Positions 40,794-49,315 of a DNA stretch of 64,000 nt are shown piece after piece. Origin of the DNA: Flavobacterium bernardetii. Lineage in GTDB: Bacteria; Bacteroidota; Bacteroidia; Flavobacteriales; Flavobacteriaceae. The position numbers and the translations under genes were made by a program. The stretch lies in NCBI RefSeq assembly GCF_011305415.1, contig NZ_JAANOQ010000001.1:831631-895630 (forward strand). Reading direction: 5' to 3'. The notes beneath the pieces are model-generated. The model worked only from the letters and a program-made list of their open reading frames with translations. It was not told the origin of the DNA and did not search any database. Position 1 is the stretch's first letter. Each line of letters starts with the position of its first letter.

Positions 40794-42770
40794 CTAATAC
40801 TGTAATAATTCTTTTAAATCTGTTTCGAAACGTGCTTTTGGCAAATATTGATCTTCAATTGCTTTTACGAAAGGAATTGGAGATTCTAAACTACCAACTC
40901 TTTTCACAGGAGCATCTAAATATTGGAAGCAGTTTTCCATAATTAATGCAGAAATATCACTAGACATTCCACCAAATAAAGTGTCTTCTTGTAAAATGAT
41001 ACATTTTCCTGTTTTTTGTACCGATGCGAAAATTGATTCCGTATCTAAAGGTTGAAGCGTTCTTAAATCTAATAAATCAGCAGAAATTTCTGGATTTTTA
41101 GCTAAAGTATCTAAAGCCCAATGTACTCCAGCACCGAAAGAAATAATTGTTACATCGTTTCCTTCTTTAATTAAAGATGCTTTTCCGAAAGGAATGGTGT
41201 AATAATCTGTTGGTACATCTTGATACACACTTCTATATAATTGTTTATGTTCGAAAAACATAACTGGATTTGGATCATTAATTGCAGTATTCAATAAACC
41301 TTTCACATCGTATGGAAATGCTGGATAAACTACTTTTAAACCTGGTGTTTTTGTAAACCAAGCCTCATTAGTTTGAGAGTGAAAAGGTCCGGCTTGCGTA
41401 CCACCACCACAAGGCATACGGACTACAACATCAGCTTTTTCATTCCAACGGTAATGTTGTTTCGCTAATAAATTTACGATTGGATTGAAACCTGTAGAAA
41501 CGAAATCGGCAAATTGCATTTCCACAATGGCTTTATGTCCGTTTATAGATAATCCCATTCCTGTTGAAACTACAGCACTTTCACAAATTGGTGTATTTCT
41601 AACTCTTTCTTTACCAAAAGCATCTACGAAACCTTCTGTAATTTTGAAAGCACCACCATATTCAGCAATATCTTGACCCATAATAACTAAGTTATCATGA
41701 CGTTCCATAGATTGTTTTAAGGATTGAGAAATCGCATCTACCACTCTAATATTTTCTTTCGCATCAGAATGATTAAATTCTTCATGCGTATATGGCATGT
41801 AAACGTCGTTTAATTCTTCATGCAAATCGGCTACAACTTCTGGAGCAGTTTGTGTAATTGCCCAATGCTCGTCGATTTCAGCTTTAATTTCTGCACGAAT
41901 TTGATCATCTACTTCTTCAGATAAAACACTTGTTTCTTTTAAATACACTCTGAAGTTTTCAATAGGATCTTTTTCCGCCCACATGTCCATTAATTCTTGA
42001 GGAACATATTTTGTACCACTCGCCTCTTCATGTCCGCGCATTCTGAACGTTTTGAATTCTAGTAAAACAGGACGAGGATTTTCAGTCATTGACGCTTTTA
42101 AAGCAGTAATTTTCGTGTAAACGTCTAAAATATTATTTCCATCAATAATGTGGCTTTCCATTCCGTAACCTACACCTTTATCTGCCAAGTTTTCACAACG
42201 ATATTGTTCGTTAGTTGGCGTTGAAAGTCCATAACCATTGTTTTCAATTACGAATAAAACTGGTAAATCCCAAACTGAAGCAATGTTTAAAGCTTCGTGA
42301 AAATCACCTTCAGAAGTTGCGCCTTCACCAGTGAAAACAGCCGTTACTTTTCCGTTTTGTTTTAATTTATTAGCTAAAGCGATTCCGTCTGCAACACCTA
42401 ATTGTGGGCCTAAGTGCGAAATCATTCCGATAATTTTATATTCTTGCGTTCCGAAGTGGAAACTTCTATCGCGACCTTTAGTAAAACCAGTAGCTTTACC
42501 TTGCCATTGCGAAAATAAACGATGTAAAGGAATTTCACGAGAAGTGAAAACTCCTAAATTTCTGTGCATTGGTAAGATATATTCATCTTTATCCAAAGCA
42601 CAAGTAATTCCAACAGAAATAGCTTCCTGGCCAATACCTGAGAACCATTTTGATACTTTACCTTGACGTAAAAGGATCAACATCTTCTCTTCAATTAGTC
42701 TTGGTTTTACTAATTTTTTATATAAATGAATTAATTCTTCGTTAGTTAAATTCTGTCTTTCAAAAGTCAT
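40794..42770 (-). CDS. Branched-chain 2-oxoacid dehydrogenase E1, alpha-beta fusion
   Basis: 658 residues: E1-alpha (about 1-330) and E1-beta (about 340-658) joined in one chain. The alpha half has the thiamine-diphosphate motif (GEGATSEGDFHEALNIAS to VIENNGYG, a G-D/E-G...NN pattern) and phosphorylation-loop region GHEEASGTKYV. The beta half has MGQDIAEYGGAFK, QFADF and LPKARFETDLKELLQY at the end. It decarboxylates branched-chain 2-oxoacids (or pyruvate), forming the first step of an acyl-CoA-generating complex. Fused E1 is common in Bacteroidota. The E2 and E3 genes are not in this window. A TACTTTTG -7-like box lies at 42794-42801 on the minus strand. Confidence 0.92.
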   Translation of the reverse strand: MTFERQNLTNEELIHLYKKLVKPRLIEEKMLILLRQGKVSKWFSGIGQEAISVGITCALDKDEYILPMHRNLGVFTSREIPLHRLFSQWQGKATGFTKGRDRSFHFGTQEYKIIGMISHLGPQLGVADGIALANKLKQNGKVTAVFTGEGATSEGDFHEALNIASVWDLPVLFVIENNGYGLSTPTNEQYRCENLADKGVGYGMESHIIDGNNILDVYTKITALKASMTENPRPVLLEFKTFRMRGHEEASGTKYVPQELMDMWAEKDPIENFRVYLKETSVLSEEVDDQIRAEIKAEIDEHWAITQTAPEVVADLHEELNDVYMPYTHEEFNHSDAKENIRVVDAISQSLKQSMERHDNLVIMGQDIAEYGGAFKITEGFVDAFGKERVRNTPICESAVVSTGMGLSINGHKAIVEMQFADFVSTGFNPIVNLLAKQHYRWNEKADVVVRMPCGGGTQAGPFHSQTNEAWFTKTPGLKVVYPAFPYDVKGLLNTAINDPNPVMFFEHKQLYRSVYQDVPTDYYTIPFGKASLIKEGNDVTIISFGAGVHWALDTLAKNPEISADLLDLRTLQPLDTESIFASVQKTGKCIILQEDTLFGGMSSDISALIMENCFQYLDAPVKRVGSLESPIPFVKAIEDQYLPKARFETDLKELLQY

Positions 42771-43011
42771 AATTGTTGTTGTAAAATTTTGTTCAAAAGT
42801 AATAAAAATAACATTTTAAAAGAATTTTGTTAGGATTTTATTTTTCTAAAAAGTGAATTTATTTTTCACTTTTTAAAACCCTCAAATTTTTTATCTATTA
42901 TTTGAATACAAATGTTTCTGTAAAAAAAACAAATTTAAGATTTGAATCTTTAATTGACGTTAAAATTGATAAAAAACTTCTAAGTTCTAACTCCCTACTT
43001 CTAACTTTTTC

Positions 43012-43019
43012 TATCTTTG
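43012..43019 (+). promoter_or_regulatory. Putative -7 box for the DUF4258-like gene
   Basis: TATCTTTG, followed by C, is the strongest form of the TAnnTTTG box. It lies 22 bp upstream of ATG 43042. No clear TTG -33 partner. Confidence 0.5.
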
Positions 43020-43041
43020 CCAAAATTAATTTTATAGTACC

Positions 43042-43428
43042 ATGACATTACGTTGGAGATTAGCCTTTTATATATTTGGATTATTAATTGGATTTTATTT
43101 TGTTGGAGAATTTTTATCAGCAAAAGCAGAATCAAGAGGAGTTACCTTTTGTTATTTCCCAAATTGCAGAGTTATTAAAGATATTAGAAGTAAACCTTTT
43201 AAAACTTCTGCCGCCGTGGACAGCATTTTGGCTAAAAAAATAACTAATCTTAAAGAAATTGATGTTGCTATTTCTAGAGGAGATGTAGATTTTGATAAAA
43301 GTAACCTTCCATACAAACATGGAAAGAAATATATTATAGATTCTCAATTACCTGGTAATAAAAAAGTTACATTTACTATAATAAACAAAACGAATCAAGT
43401 TGTTTTGGAGGAAATAAAATTTAATTAA
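43042..43428 (+). CDS. Membrane-anchored DUF4258-like protein
   Basis: 128 residues. An N-terminal membrane helix (LAFYIFGLLIGFYFVGEFL, about 8-26) is followed by a soluble domain with two Cys (CYFPNC) and the hallmark GDVDFDKSNLPYKHGKKY. The family has no known activity. It is a monocistronic plus-strand gene, between the E1 gene (divergent) and tRNA-Val. The soluble domain should face the periplasm if the helix is a signal anchor. Confidence 0.65.
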   Translation: MTLRWRLAFYIFGLLIGFYFVGEFLSAKAESRGVTFCYFPNCRVIKDIRSKPFKTSAAVDSILAKKITNLKEIDVAISRGDVDFDKSNLPYKHGKKYIIDSQLPGNKKVTFTIINKTNQVVLEEIKFN

Positions 43429-43467
43429 TTATTTTATATTTTTACTAGGAAATATAAAAATTGAGTG

Positions 43468-43475
43468 TATATTTG
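43468..43475 (+). promoter_or_regulatory. Putative -7 box of the tRNA-Val gene
   Basis: TATATTTG, an exact TAnnTTTG match, 32 bp upstream of the mature tRNA 5' end. Confidence 0.5.
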
Positions 43476-43507
43476 CACTCGCAATACGGAAGTAGCGCAT
43501 TTTATTG

Positions 43508-43582
43508 GGGCAATTAGCTCAGCTGGTTCAGAGCACCTCGTTTACACCGAGGGGGTCGGGGGTTCGAACCCCTCATTGCCCA
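43508..43582 (+). tRNA. tRNA-Val, anticodon TAC
   Basis: A full cloverleaf: acceptor GGGCAAT / ATTGCCC with discriminator A, D-arm around GCTCAGCTGG, anticodon stem CCTCG / CGAGG with loop TTTACAC (anticodon TAC), and T-arm GGGGTTCGAACCCC. The CCA end is encoded (43583-43585). It stands alone with its own promoter-like box and terminator. The anticodon reads GUA and, by wobble, other valine codons. Confidence 0.97.
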
Positions 43583-43591
43583 CCAATATTT

Positions 43592-43620
43592 AACTCCTTA
43601 AGAAATTAAGGAGTTTTTTT
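43592..43620 (+). terminator. Terminator of tRNA-Val
   Basis: A 10-bp stem AACTCCTTAA / TTAAGGAGTT closed by a GAAA tetraloop, then a 7-T run. It begins 7 bp after the encoded CCA. Confidence 0.92.
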
Positions 43621-43709
43621 ATGTCTAATTTTTAAAAATTACTCAGTTGATTCAGACATCCCGATGTATTATTTTAGAAACCGACGGAGTTGTATTGATC
43701 TTATGATAC

Positions 43710-44516
43710 TTATTTACAAAGAATTTCTGTTGTAATTGGTATATGATCCGAAATTTCTCTTGCTTCTTTTAGTGAAGAAAATGTGTTGTAAAAATGAATT
43801 ACTTTTGAATTACTTACAGAAATTTTATTAGAAAAGTACCAGATATTGTCAAATTCTGAGGCTAGACATACGTTTTCAATACATTCTTTTTTCAACGATG
43901 TTTTTTGATTGGTAAATACACAATTATACCCCATTTTTTTTAATGGATTAAATACAGTATGAGATTGTGGACAATTAAAATCTCCAACAAAAAGTAAATT
44001 TAAATTAGGGTACTGATTAGGTAATAACTTAAAGTATTTTATTTCTGTTTCAGGTTGTTTACTTTTAGTAATAGCGTGAAAATTCGCGATGGTAAATTGT
44101 TTATTATTGTATTGAAATGTACAATAATAAGGTTCTCTATCAATTTCTAAATTAAATTTTTTCTCTAGCCAAGCCTCTCCTATTTTGTTAACTTTACTGG
44201 TTTTCCATAAAAAAGCATAGCGTTCAGTTTTATAAGCACTACTACTTGTTGGATCGCTAATAATATAATCCCATTTGGAGCCTTTTCTGTTTAGTTCATC
44301 CGCTAATTTCGCAACTGCTTGTGCACCACCCTCACCTGCTACAACTTCTTGTAAAGCCACAACATCATAGTCTTTAATTGTTTTTGCAATAAAAGTAATA
44401 TTTGCCTCTGATTTTGATTTTCCAAGGTTTTCTACATTCCAAGAAAGTAGTTTGACTTGGGAGAAAATATTAGACGAAAATAAAAATAATAGTATAATTA
44501 ATCTTCCCAACCACAT
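43710..44516 (-). CDS. Secreted endonuclease/exonuclease/phosphatase-family protein
   Basis: 268 residues with a signal peptide (about 1-19, ending NIFS). It has the DNase-I-like catalytic set: LLSWNVENLG, DVVALQEVV (metal-binding Glu), IANFHA (general acid/base region), LLFVGDFNCPQ and ISDHIPI (catalytic Asp-His). It should cleave phosphodiester bonds, probably DNA or RNA, outside the cytoplasm. Its start overlaps the stop of the small Cys-rich gene by 19 nt in another frame, indicating tight coupling. It may serve nutrient nucleic-acid scavenging. Confidence 0.87.
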   Translation of the reverse strand: MWLGRLIILLFLFSSNIFSQVKLLSWNVENLGKSKSEANITFIAKTIKDYDVVALQEVVAGEGGAQAVAKLADELNRKGSKWDYIISDPTSSSAYKTERYAFLWKTSKVNKIGEAWLEKKFNLEIDREPYYCTFQYNNKQFTIANFHAITKSKQPETEIKYFKLLPNQYPNLNLLFVGDFNCPQSHTVFNPLKKMGYNCVFTNQKTSLKKECIENVCLASEFDNIWYFSNKISVSNSKVIHFYNTFSSLKEAREISDHIPITTEILCK

Positions 44517-44713
44517 AGAGTTAAATTATAATTTTCAGCTACTGAAACTTTTACTTTAAATATTTTATGATCACACTGTGACAAACCTCTACAATTTTGA
44601 GAATAATGATATTTTTTGGCTCCTTTTGGACCACAGATAAATACTTCTTTTTCTGTTAATTTAAAGGAACTTGTTACTAAAATTAAAAAAACATATAATG
44701 CTATTTTATTCAT
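44498..44713 (-). CDS. Small secreted Cys-rich protein coupled to the nuclease
   Basis: 71 residues. A signal peptide (about 1-20) leaves a mature protein of some 50 residues with the motif KKYHYSQNCRGLSQCDHKIF and a late Cys (TLCGWED). The Y-H-x4-C-x-x-L-x-x-C pattern is seen fused or next to nuclease domains in bacteria and could be a small metal- or DNA-binding module. The 19-nt overlap with the nuclease gene suggests that both products act together. Function not known. Confidence 0.65.
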   Translation of the reverse strand: MNKIALYVFLILVTSSFKLTEKEVFICGPKGAKKYHYSQNCRGLSQCDHKIFKVKVSVAENYNLTLCGWED

Positions 44714-45002
44714 TTGTTTTCTGATTTATTTTCAAAGATACTAATAAACCGATGGCTACCAATACATCTACAATATTCCAAATAGTTCTACCTAAAGCAA
44801 TTTTAATTAATGGTTGAAATAGTAATGCTAATACAACATAGATAAAAACTTGCTTACTTTGGTTCTTTTGATGTGCTTCTAAAGCTAAATAAGCAAACCC
44901 AACCATAGCAACAAAACGTACAAATTGATAATATCCGTAAGGAAAGTGTATTAAACAGCCTAATAGTAAAATGGCTAAGGTTATTTTGATGACTGCTTGC
45001 AT
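44706..45002 (-). CDS. Small membrane protein, DUF6804-like
   Basis: 98 residues with about four short hydrophobic segments. PYGYYQFVRFVAMVGFAYLALEAHQK is the region I associate with DUF6804. The stop overlaps the start of the Cys-rich gene by 8 nt, so it heads a three-gene operon with the Cys protein and the nuclease. No function known. Confidence 0.6.
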   Translation of the reverse strand: MQAVIKITLAILLLGCLIHFPYGYYQFVRFVAMVGFAYLALEAHQKNQSKQVFIYVVLALLFQPLIKIALGRTIWNIVDVLVAIGLLVSLKINQKTNE

Positions 45003-45029
45003 TATCCTATATTTTTATTATTATATTTT

Positions 45030-45341
45030 TTAGTTAAACTTCAATTCAATCAATTTTGCTTTTACATTTTCTATTTTTTCATGTTGTGGATTGTGTTCTA
45101 TAAAATTTTCATAGTCTTCAACTGAATTTGACTGCATGACTTCTTCATAAGATAATCTATTTTCTAGCATTCTTTTTAATTGATTATCAACCGTGTCATC
45201 CATTGAATTCATATTATTCGATGAAATAGTGTCCACTACAATTGAACTTGAATCTATCAAAATAGAGTTATCATAATCTGCAGTATTACTATTCTTACAA
45301 GAACAGTAAAGAAACATTAAAATAAGTATCATCTTATTCAT
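45030..45341 (-). CDS. Small hypothetical lipoprotein
   Basis: 103 residues from ATG 45341. Longer frames begin at 45395 or 45356, but MNKMILILMFLYCSC forms the proper lipobox signal (Cys15). The mature part is acidic and low in complexity (SSSIVVDTISSNNMNSMDD) and then helical (LKRMLENRLSYEEVMQ). Family not recognised. It lies between the DUF6804-like gene and the response regulator and could be co-transcribed with the former. A dyad TTACG-n6-CGTAA lies about 68 bp upstream (45409-45424). Confidence 0.55.
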   Translation of the reverse strand: MNKMILILMFLYCSCKNSNTADYDNSILIDSSSIVVDTISSNNMNSMDDTVDNQLKRMLENRLSYEEVMQSNSVEDYENFIEHNPQHEKIENVKAKLIELKFN

Positions 45342-45454
45342 AATGATTTGTTTCATTTTAAAACTTATTTGAGATAAAAACAAACTTAAAACCAATAAAA
45401 ATCTATTCCTTACGTGAATCCGTAAAGTGCTTATTTTTTTAAATGATAAAATTT

Positions 45455-46120
45455 TTAGATAATACCTAAATCTTTGGTAATAGCAATTAAATGAATATTA
45501 TTATTTGCCTTGAAGTAATCTTTAAGTTTAGCCACTCTTTTTTCAATAGTGCTTTTACTATTAGGAGTAATATTTAGTTTTTTAAAAAGAGGTTCCATCT
45601 CTTCCAAAGCTACACCACTTGCTAAATGAGTTAATAATTCAATATCATAATTATCAATTTCATTTGTTGATTTACTTTGTAAAATATGAGCTAATTCAGG
45701 AGAAATAAATTTTTTGTTATATAATAAACTTTCAATAGCTGTCTTTAATTGGCTAATGCTATTTCTTCCTTTATGTACATAAGCATCAATATTTTGTTCC
45801 TTAAATAAGGATTTAATAGTATATGATTTATCCTCAACCGAATAAACAATAACTTTAATATCAGAATTTAATTTTTTAATTACTTCAATAAGTTTTTCTC
45901 CTGAAGGAATTTCCACTTTTCTATAATCAGCAACAAAAGATAAGTCACTAATTAATAAATCAAATGGTTCATTGTCTTGAATAGCTTTTTTATACTTTAA
46001 TAAAGCATCATCACAGTATTTTGCATAATGAATTTCTTCTACACCAAGTTGCTCTAGTGTTTGTTTTACGGCGATATTAATACTATCAAAATCTTCTGCA
46101 ATTAAAACTTTTTTAAACAT
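45455..46120 (-). CDS. Response regulator with C-terminal HTH-like domain
   Basis: 221 residues. The receiver (about 1-125) has the acidic pocket ED (9-10), a phospho-acceptor Asp in LLISDLSF (about 59) and Lys in YVHKGRN. A helical output region (about 145-221) with EEMEPLFKKLNITPNSKSTIEKRVAKLKDYF looks like a LuxR/NarL-type HTH in a diverged form (pattern S-x-x-T-I-E-K-R-V). It lies 9 bp after the TPR histidine kinase gene and is its obvious partner. Confidence 0.85.
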   Translation of the reverse strand: MFKKVLIAEDFDSINIAVKQTLEQLGVEEIHYAKYCDDALLKYKKAIQDNEPFDLLISDLSFVADYRKVEIPSGEKLIEVIKKLNSDIKVIVYSVEDKSYTIKSLFKEQNIDAYVHKGRNSISQLKTAIESLLYNKKFISPELAHILQSKSTNEIDNYDIELLTHLASGVALEEMEPLFKKLNITPNSKSTIEKRVAKLKDYFKANNNIHLIAITKDLGII

Positions 46121-46129
46121 ATAGTCTAT

Positions 46130-47773
46130 TTATTTAGGTATCCCAATTTTAACTTTAAATCCTTTATCGGATGCTGTGTCAAAATTAATTGTTCCATTGA
46201 TAGAAAAAATACGGTTTTCCACATTTTGAAGACCATTTTTTAAATTTAACAAATTAGCACTTCCAATTCCATTGTCAGAATAATTAATTTCTATTGCTTT
46301 TTTATTGGATTTAAAACCTATACTAACAATTGAACAATGGCTATGTTTTTTCATATTAACCATTAATTCTTGTAGTACTCTATATATGGTAATCTTAATT
46401 TCTTTACTAATGTTTTTGTCATCAAATGATGCCGTATTTAAAATTACATTTGTACTGTTAGAGTTATACGAAGCAATCATTACTTTTAATTTTTCTAGAT
46501 AATTTTCTCCAGTATCAATATCCTTATTTTCACTTGAAATATTTCTGGCACGAATATAAATAGTATCTAAATTTTCTAATAATGTTTCTTTATTTATTGG
46601 ATTCTCTAAATCTTGTGTTTCAGCAAAAGCAATGGCATTATGTACATCATTTGCTAACTCATCATGCAGTTTTTTGGAAATTCGAGTTTCAGTATGATAA
46701 ACTGTTTCTTTAATTTTCCTTTTGTTTTTCTTTTTAATTCTGTAATAGAAAAGGATACCAAAACCACAAAGGAGTATAATCCCAATAAAGAAATACTCTT
46801 TTAATTGTTTTTGTTTTTGACTTTCTTCAATAGCTTTTTTAGAATCATATTTTATTTTAGCAAATTGATTCTTTGCCTGCTGTTTTACCGTTTTAATACT
46901 ATCATTTAAAAGAAAAGATTTTAATGCATATTTCTTAGATTCTTCTCCTAATGAAACTCTAGTCAGATATTGTAACGCTTCTAATTTATCATCTGGGTTT
47001 TCTACTTTAGAAGCATATTTGAAAGCTTTTAAGGCATAAGTCTTAGCTAAATTATTATCTGAATTTTCATAATACTCAGCCAAATGCATTGAGGTTGCAG
47101 TTAATCCAATATCATCATTGTTTTCTGCTCTATTTTTTTTTGCTTTTATTAGATCATCAATTGCACTTTTATCATTTAATTTAAATTTTGCATATCCAAG
47201 ATTATCTAAAACTCTAGCTAATTCATAAGGATTCTTCTTTAATGAATCGTTATTCTTAATTGGTTCTAAAATATTTTTAGCATCATAAAATTTATTTTGT
47301 TTTAATAAATTATATGCAATATTATTCTTGATAATTAATTTTGATAAATCATCAGAAGCTATTTTAAGACTTAAATTATAATATTTTAAAGCTTCTTCAT
47401 AATCAGCCTGTTCAGAATATGATAGTGCAAAATTATTGTATATAAAAGTTAAATAACTAATATCCGTCTTTTTGTCTACATATTTTAATGCCTCAGTTAA
47501 ACTTTCTTCACATCCATGATAATCGTTTTTAATTCTCTGAATATCAGAAATCATTAAAATGGGAAATACAATTGTATTATCCTTATTTGTTTTAGAAGAA
47601 AATGATTTGGATTTTTCAAAATAAACGAAAGCAGAATCATATTCTTTTTTATTAAAAAATTCGAATCCTTTATTTGTATATTCTTTATATTTTTTTACAG
47701 ATAAATCATCTGAATCACAAGAAGATAATAGGATTAAAAATAAAATCGGGAAAAGTACTTTTTTGAGTATCAT
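46130..47773 (-). CDS. TPR-repeat histidine kinase with lipobox signal
   Basis: 547 residues. The N-terminus has a lipobox-type signal (LLSSC, Cys19). About residues 30-310 are tetratricopeptide repeats (for example ALKYYNLSLKIASDDLSKL), then a membrane helix (about 325-345), a HisKA_3-type helix KLHDELANDVHNAIAF with the phosphorylated His, and a HATPase domain with DNGIGSANLLNLKNGLQNVE. The likely topology is extracytoplasmic TPR sensing and a cytoplasmic kinase of the NarX/LytS-like group. It forms an operon with the response regulator (9 bp) and is preceded by a small lipoprotein gene. Confidence 0.85.
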   Translation of the reverse strand: MILKKVLFPILFLILLSSCDSDDLSVKKYKEYTNKGFEFFNKKEYDSAFVYFEKSKSFSSKTNKDNTIVFPILMISDIQRIKNDYHGCEESLTEALKYVDKKTDISYLTFIYNNFALSYSEQADYEEALKYYNLSLKIASDDLSKLIIKNNIAYNLLKQNKFYDAKNILEPIKNNDSLKKNPYELARVLDNLGYAKFKLNDKSAIDDLIKAKKNRAENNDDIGLTATSMHLAEYYENSDNNLAKTYALKAFKYASKVENPDDKLEALQYLTRVSLGEESKKYALKSFLLNDSIKTVKQQAKNQFAKIKYDSKKAIEESQKQKQLKEYFFIGIILLCGFGILFYYRIKKKNKRKIKETVYHTETRISKKLHDELANDVHNAIAFAETQDLENPINKETLLENLDTIYIRARNISSENKDIDTGENYLEKLKVMIASYNSNSTNVILNTASFDDKNISKEIKITIYRVLQELMVNMKKHSHCSIVSIGFKSNKKAIEINYSDNGIGSANLLNLKNGLQNVENRIFSINGTINFDTASDKGFKVKIGIPK

Positions 47774-47826
47774 TTCCCGAAATTAAGTATTCTAATTTAA
47801 ATATTAAAAATAATTAGTAATTTTAA

Positions 47827-48063
47827 TTACGGAGTTGGTGGTTTAATTGGTGTTGAACCTCCTTGACCACCAGTATCAGAGTCTGGATCTGGATTTGTAG
47901 TAGTAGTATTGGTAGTATTAGTGATAATAATAGTATCTTTTTCCATATCGGAAAAATCAGCTGTTTCCATTTTTTTGTTTTGAGGTAATAACACTTCGCT
48001 ACTATCATTAGTACATGAAGTAACAAAACCAGAAATAATTGCGATAAAAAGATATTTTTTCAT
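47827..48063 (-). CDS. Small lipoprotein with low-complexity tail
   Basis: 78 residues: lipobox (VTSC, Cys17), then a Thr/Asn-rich run (NTTNTTTTNPDPDSD) and a Gly/Pro-rich end (TGGQGGSTPIKPPTP). No domain recognised; the composition resembles secreted linkers or stalks. It is 53 bp upstream of the TPR kinase gene and may be co-transcribed. Perfect dyad TTCGGAA-CTA-TTCCGAA lies 36 bp upstream of its ATG. Confidence 0.6.
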   Translation of the reverse strand: MKKYLFIAIISGFVTSCTNDSSEVLLPQNKKMETADFSDMEKDTIIITNTTNTTTTNPDPDSDTGGQGGSTPIKPPTP

Positions 48064-48390
48064 AAAAATAAAATTTAAAAATTGACATAAGTTTAGCTGT
48101 TCGGAACTATTCCGAATGCGATAATTGTGTTGCTTTTTACAACAACAATTTTGAGTAATCTTTTGTTTGGGAAGTGTAAGTGCGCTATGACAAAACTTTC
48201 AGATTATACTTCCCGAATAAAAATTCAGTCATGTATAGCAGCACTTTTTTAAATCAGTTTTGTACATTTGTTTTAATAGCTAGTTAAAACGATAACTGAT
48301 TCTGAAGCAAAGGAATTACGTTTTTGAGTGAGTGTTTATAAGGAATTCCTGAAATTCCGTTAATTCCAAAAAATTCCTAATTGTTCCGAT
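48064..48390. promoter_or_regulatory. Divergent intergenic region with dyads
   Basis: 327 bp between the small lipoprotein (minus) and the membrane protein gene (plus). It holds a perfect dyad (48100-48116), an 11-nt inverted repeat of GGGAAGTGTAA type (48169-48179 and 48204-48214, 10 of 11), TACATTTG (48263-48270) as a possible -7 box for the plus-strand gene, and a cluster of AATTCC/TTCC words (48343-48388). No RNA gene recognised. Confidence 0.5.
48100..48116. promoter_or_regulatory. Perfect dyad, possible operator
   Basis: TTCGGAA-CTA-TTCCGAA: 7-bp arms with a 3-nt spacer, 36 bp upstream of the small lipoprotein ATG. The size fits a dimeric regulator. No T-run follows, so it is not a terminator. 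Confidence 0.45.
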
Positions 48391-49248
48391 ATGACAACAA
48401 GAACTGAGAGTTTAGAAGCTTACAAAAAAGCTATTAGAACTCATTATGAAATTGAAAAACAAGGAAAATATTCTAGTTTTTTAATTAATCCATCAAGAGC
48501 CAAATTGAGACAATTATGTGAGGAAAGATTAAAAGAATCGAACAATAAGGAAGATAAGTTAAGTTTTAATTTAGTTTTTGGTTTTGAGTATGAAGCAAGT
48601 AATCGAAATAAACTAAAATCTCTAACTGATAAGTTTAGACCAATTGAAACTTTTCTAAAAAAGGAAACAGATTTAACTGATATAGAAGCCATAAATATTA
48701 CAGCACTTTTAGTCGATTTTAAACCAAGACCATTTCGTGTTTTTAACACTAAGTCTTTTGGTATTCAATCTTTAAGTGAAGAAGTGGAAATAGTAGAATT
48801 AAATACAATTGATGAAGAAAGAAATACATCTCTTTTAGAAATTAAAACAACTGAATCAAGAAAGAATATAAAAAAGAAAATTGCAATTGGAATTTTTGGA
48901 TTGATTGGAATTGGTTCAGTTGGTTATGCTGGAAAAAGTATTGTTTTTTCAGAACCAGAATGTATGCAATGGCAAAAGAATCATTTTGAAGTTGTGGATT
49001 GCCAAAGTGATAAACAGAAGGGATTTATGATGCAATCTGAAATAATTCCATTTGATGAAAATAAAAGTCAATTAATCAAAATAGAAGTTTCAGACACCAC
49101 TACATTTTTTAAAAATGAGAAGCCATTATATTGGTATTGTAAAGTAAATGGAAAACCAGAATTTTTTAATACACACGGACTTCATCCAGAAACTGGAAAA
49201 GCATTAAAACCGGTTAGTCAATATATTATAAATAAATATGTAAAATAG
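48391..49248 (+). CDS. Hypothetical single-pass membrane protein
   Basis: 285 residues. A soluble, charged N-terminal half (about 1-155), one membrane helix (IGIFGLIGIGSVGYAGKSIVF, about 170-190), and a C-terminal half with two Cys (EPECMQWQKNHFEVVDC) and PLYWYCKVNGKPEFF. The Cys-rich part should be extracytoplasmic. No family recognised. It is monocistronic, divergent from the TPR-kinase locus and convergent with aroC. Confidence 0.6.
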   Translation: MTTRTESLEAYKKAIRTHYEIEKQGKYSSFLINPSRAKLRQLCEERLKESNNKEDKLSFNLVFGFEYEASNRNKLKSLTDKFRPIETFLKKETDLTDIEAINITALLVDFKPRPFRVFNTKSFGIQSLSEEVEIVELNTIDEERNTSLLEIKTTESRKNIKKKIAIGIFGLIGIGSVGYAGKSIVFSEPECMQWQKNHFEVVDCQSDKQKGFMMQSEIIPFDENKSQLIKIEVSDTTTFFKNEKPLYWYCKVNGKPEFFNTHGLHPETGKALKPVSQYIINKYVK

Positions 49249-49252
49249 TTAC

Positions 49253-49288
49253 AAAAAAAGCCTGATGTAAAAACATCAAGCTTTTTTT
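49253..49288. terminator. Bidirectional terminator
   Basis: A stem of AAAAAAAGC-C-TGATGT / ACATCA-A-GCTTTTTTT (one mismatch, AAAA loop) with a T-run on the plus strand and a T-rich tract on the minus strand. It lies between the convergent membrane-protein gene and aroC. Confidence 0.85.
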
Positions 49289-49315
49289 TATTAGTATTGA
49301 ATATTCTTTAACTAT

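Noticed and set aside
45409..45424. TTACG-TGAATC-CGTAA as a terminator of the response-regulator operon
   Set aside because: The stem is only 5 bp and no T-run follows on either strand; it lies upstream rather than at a gene end for the minus-strand lipoprotein.
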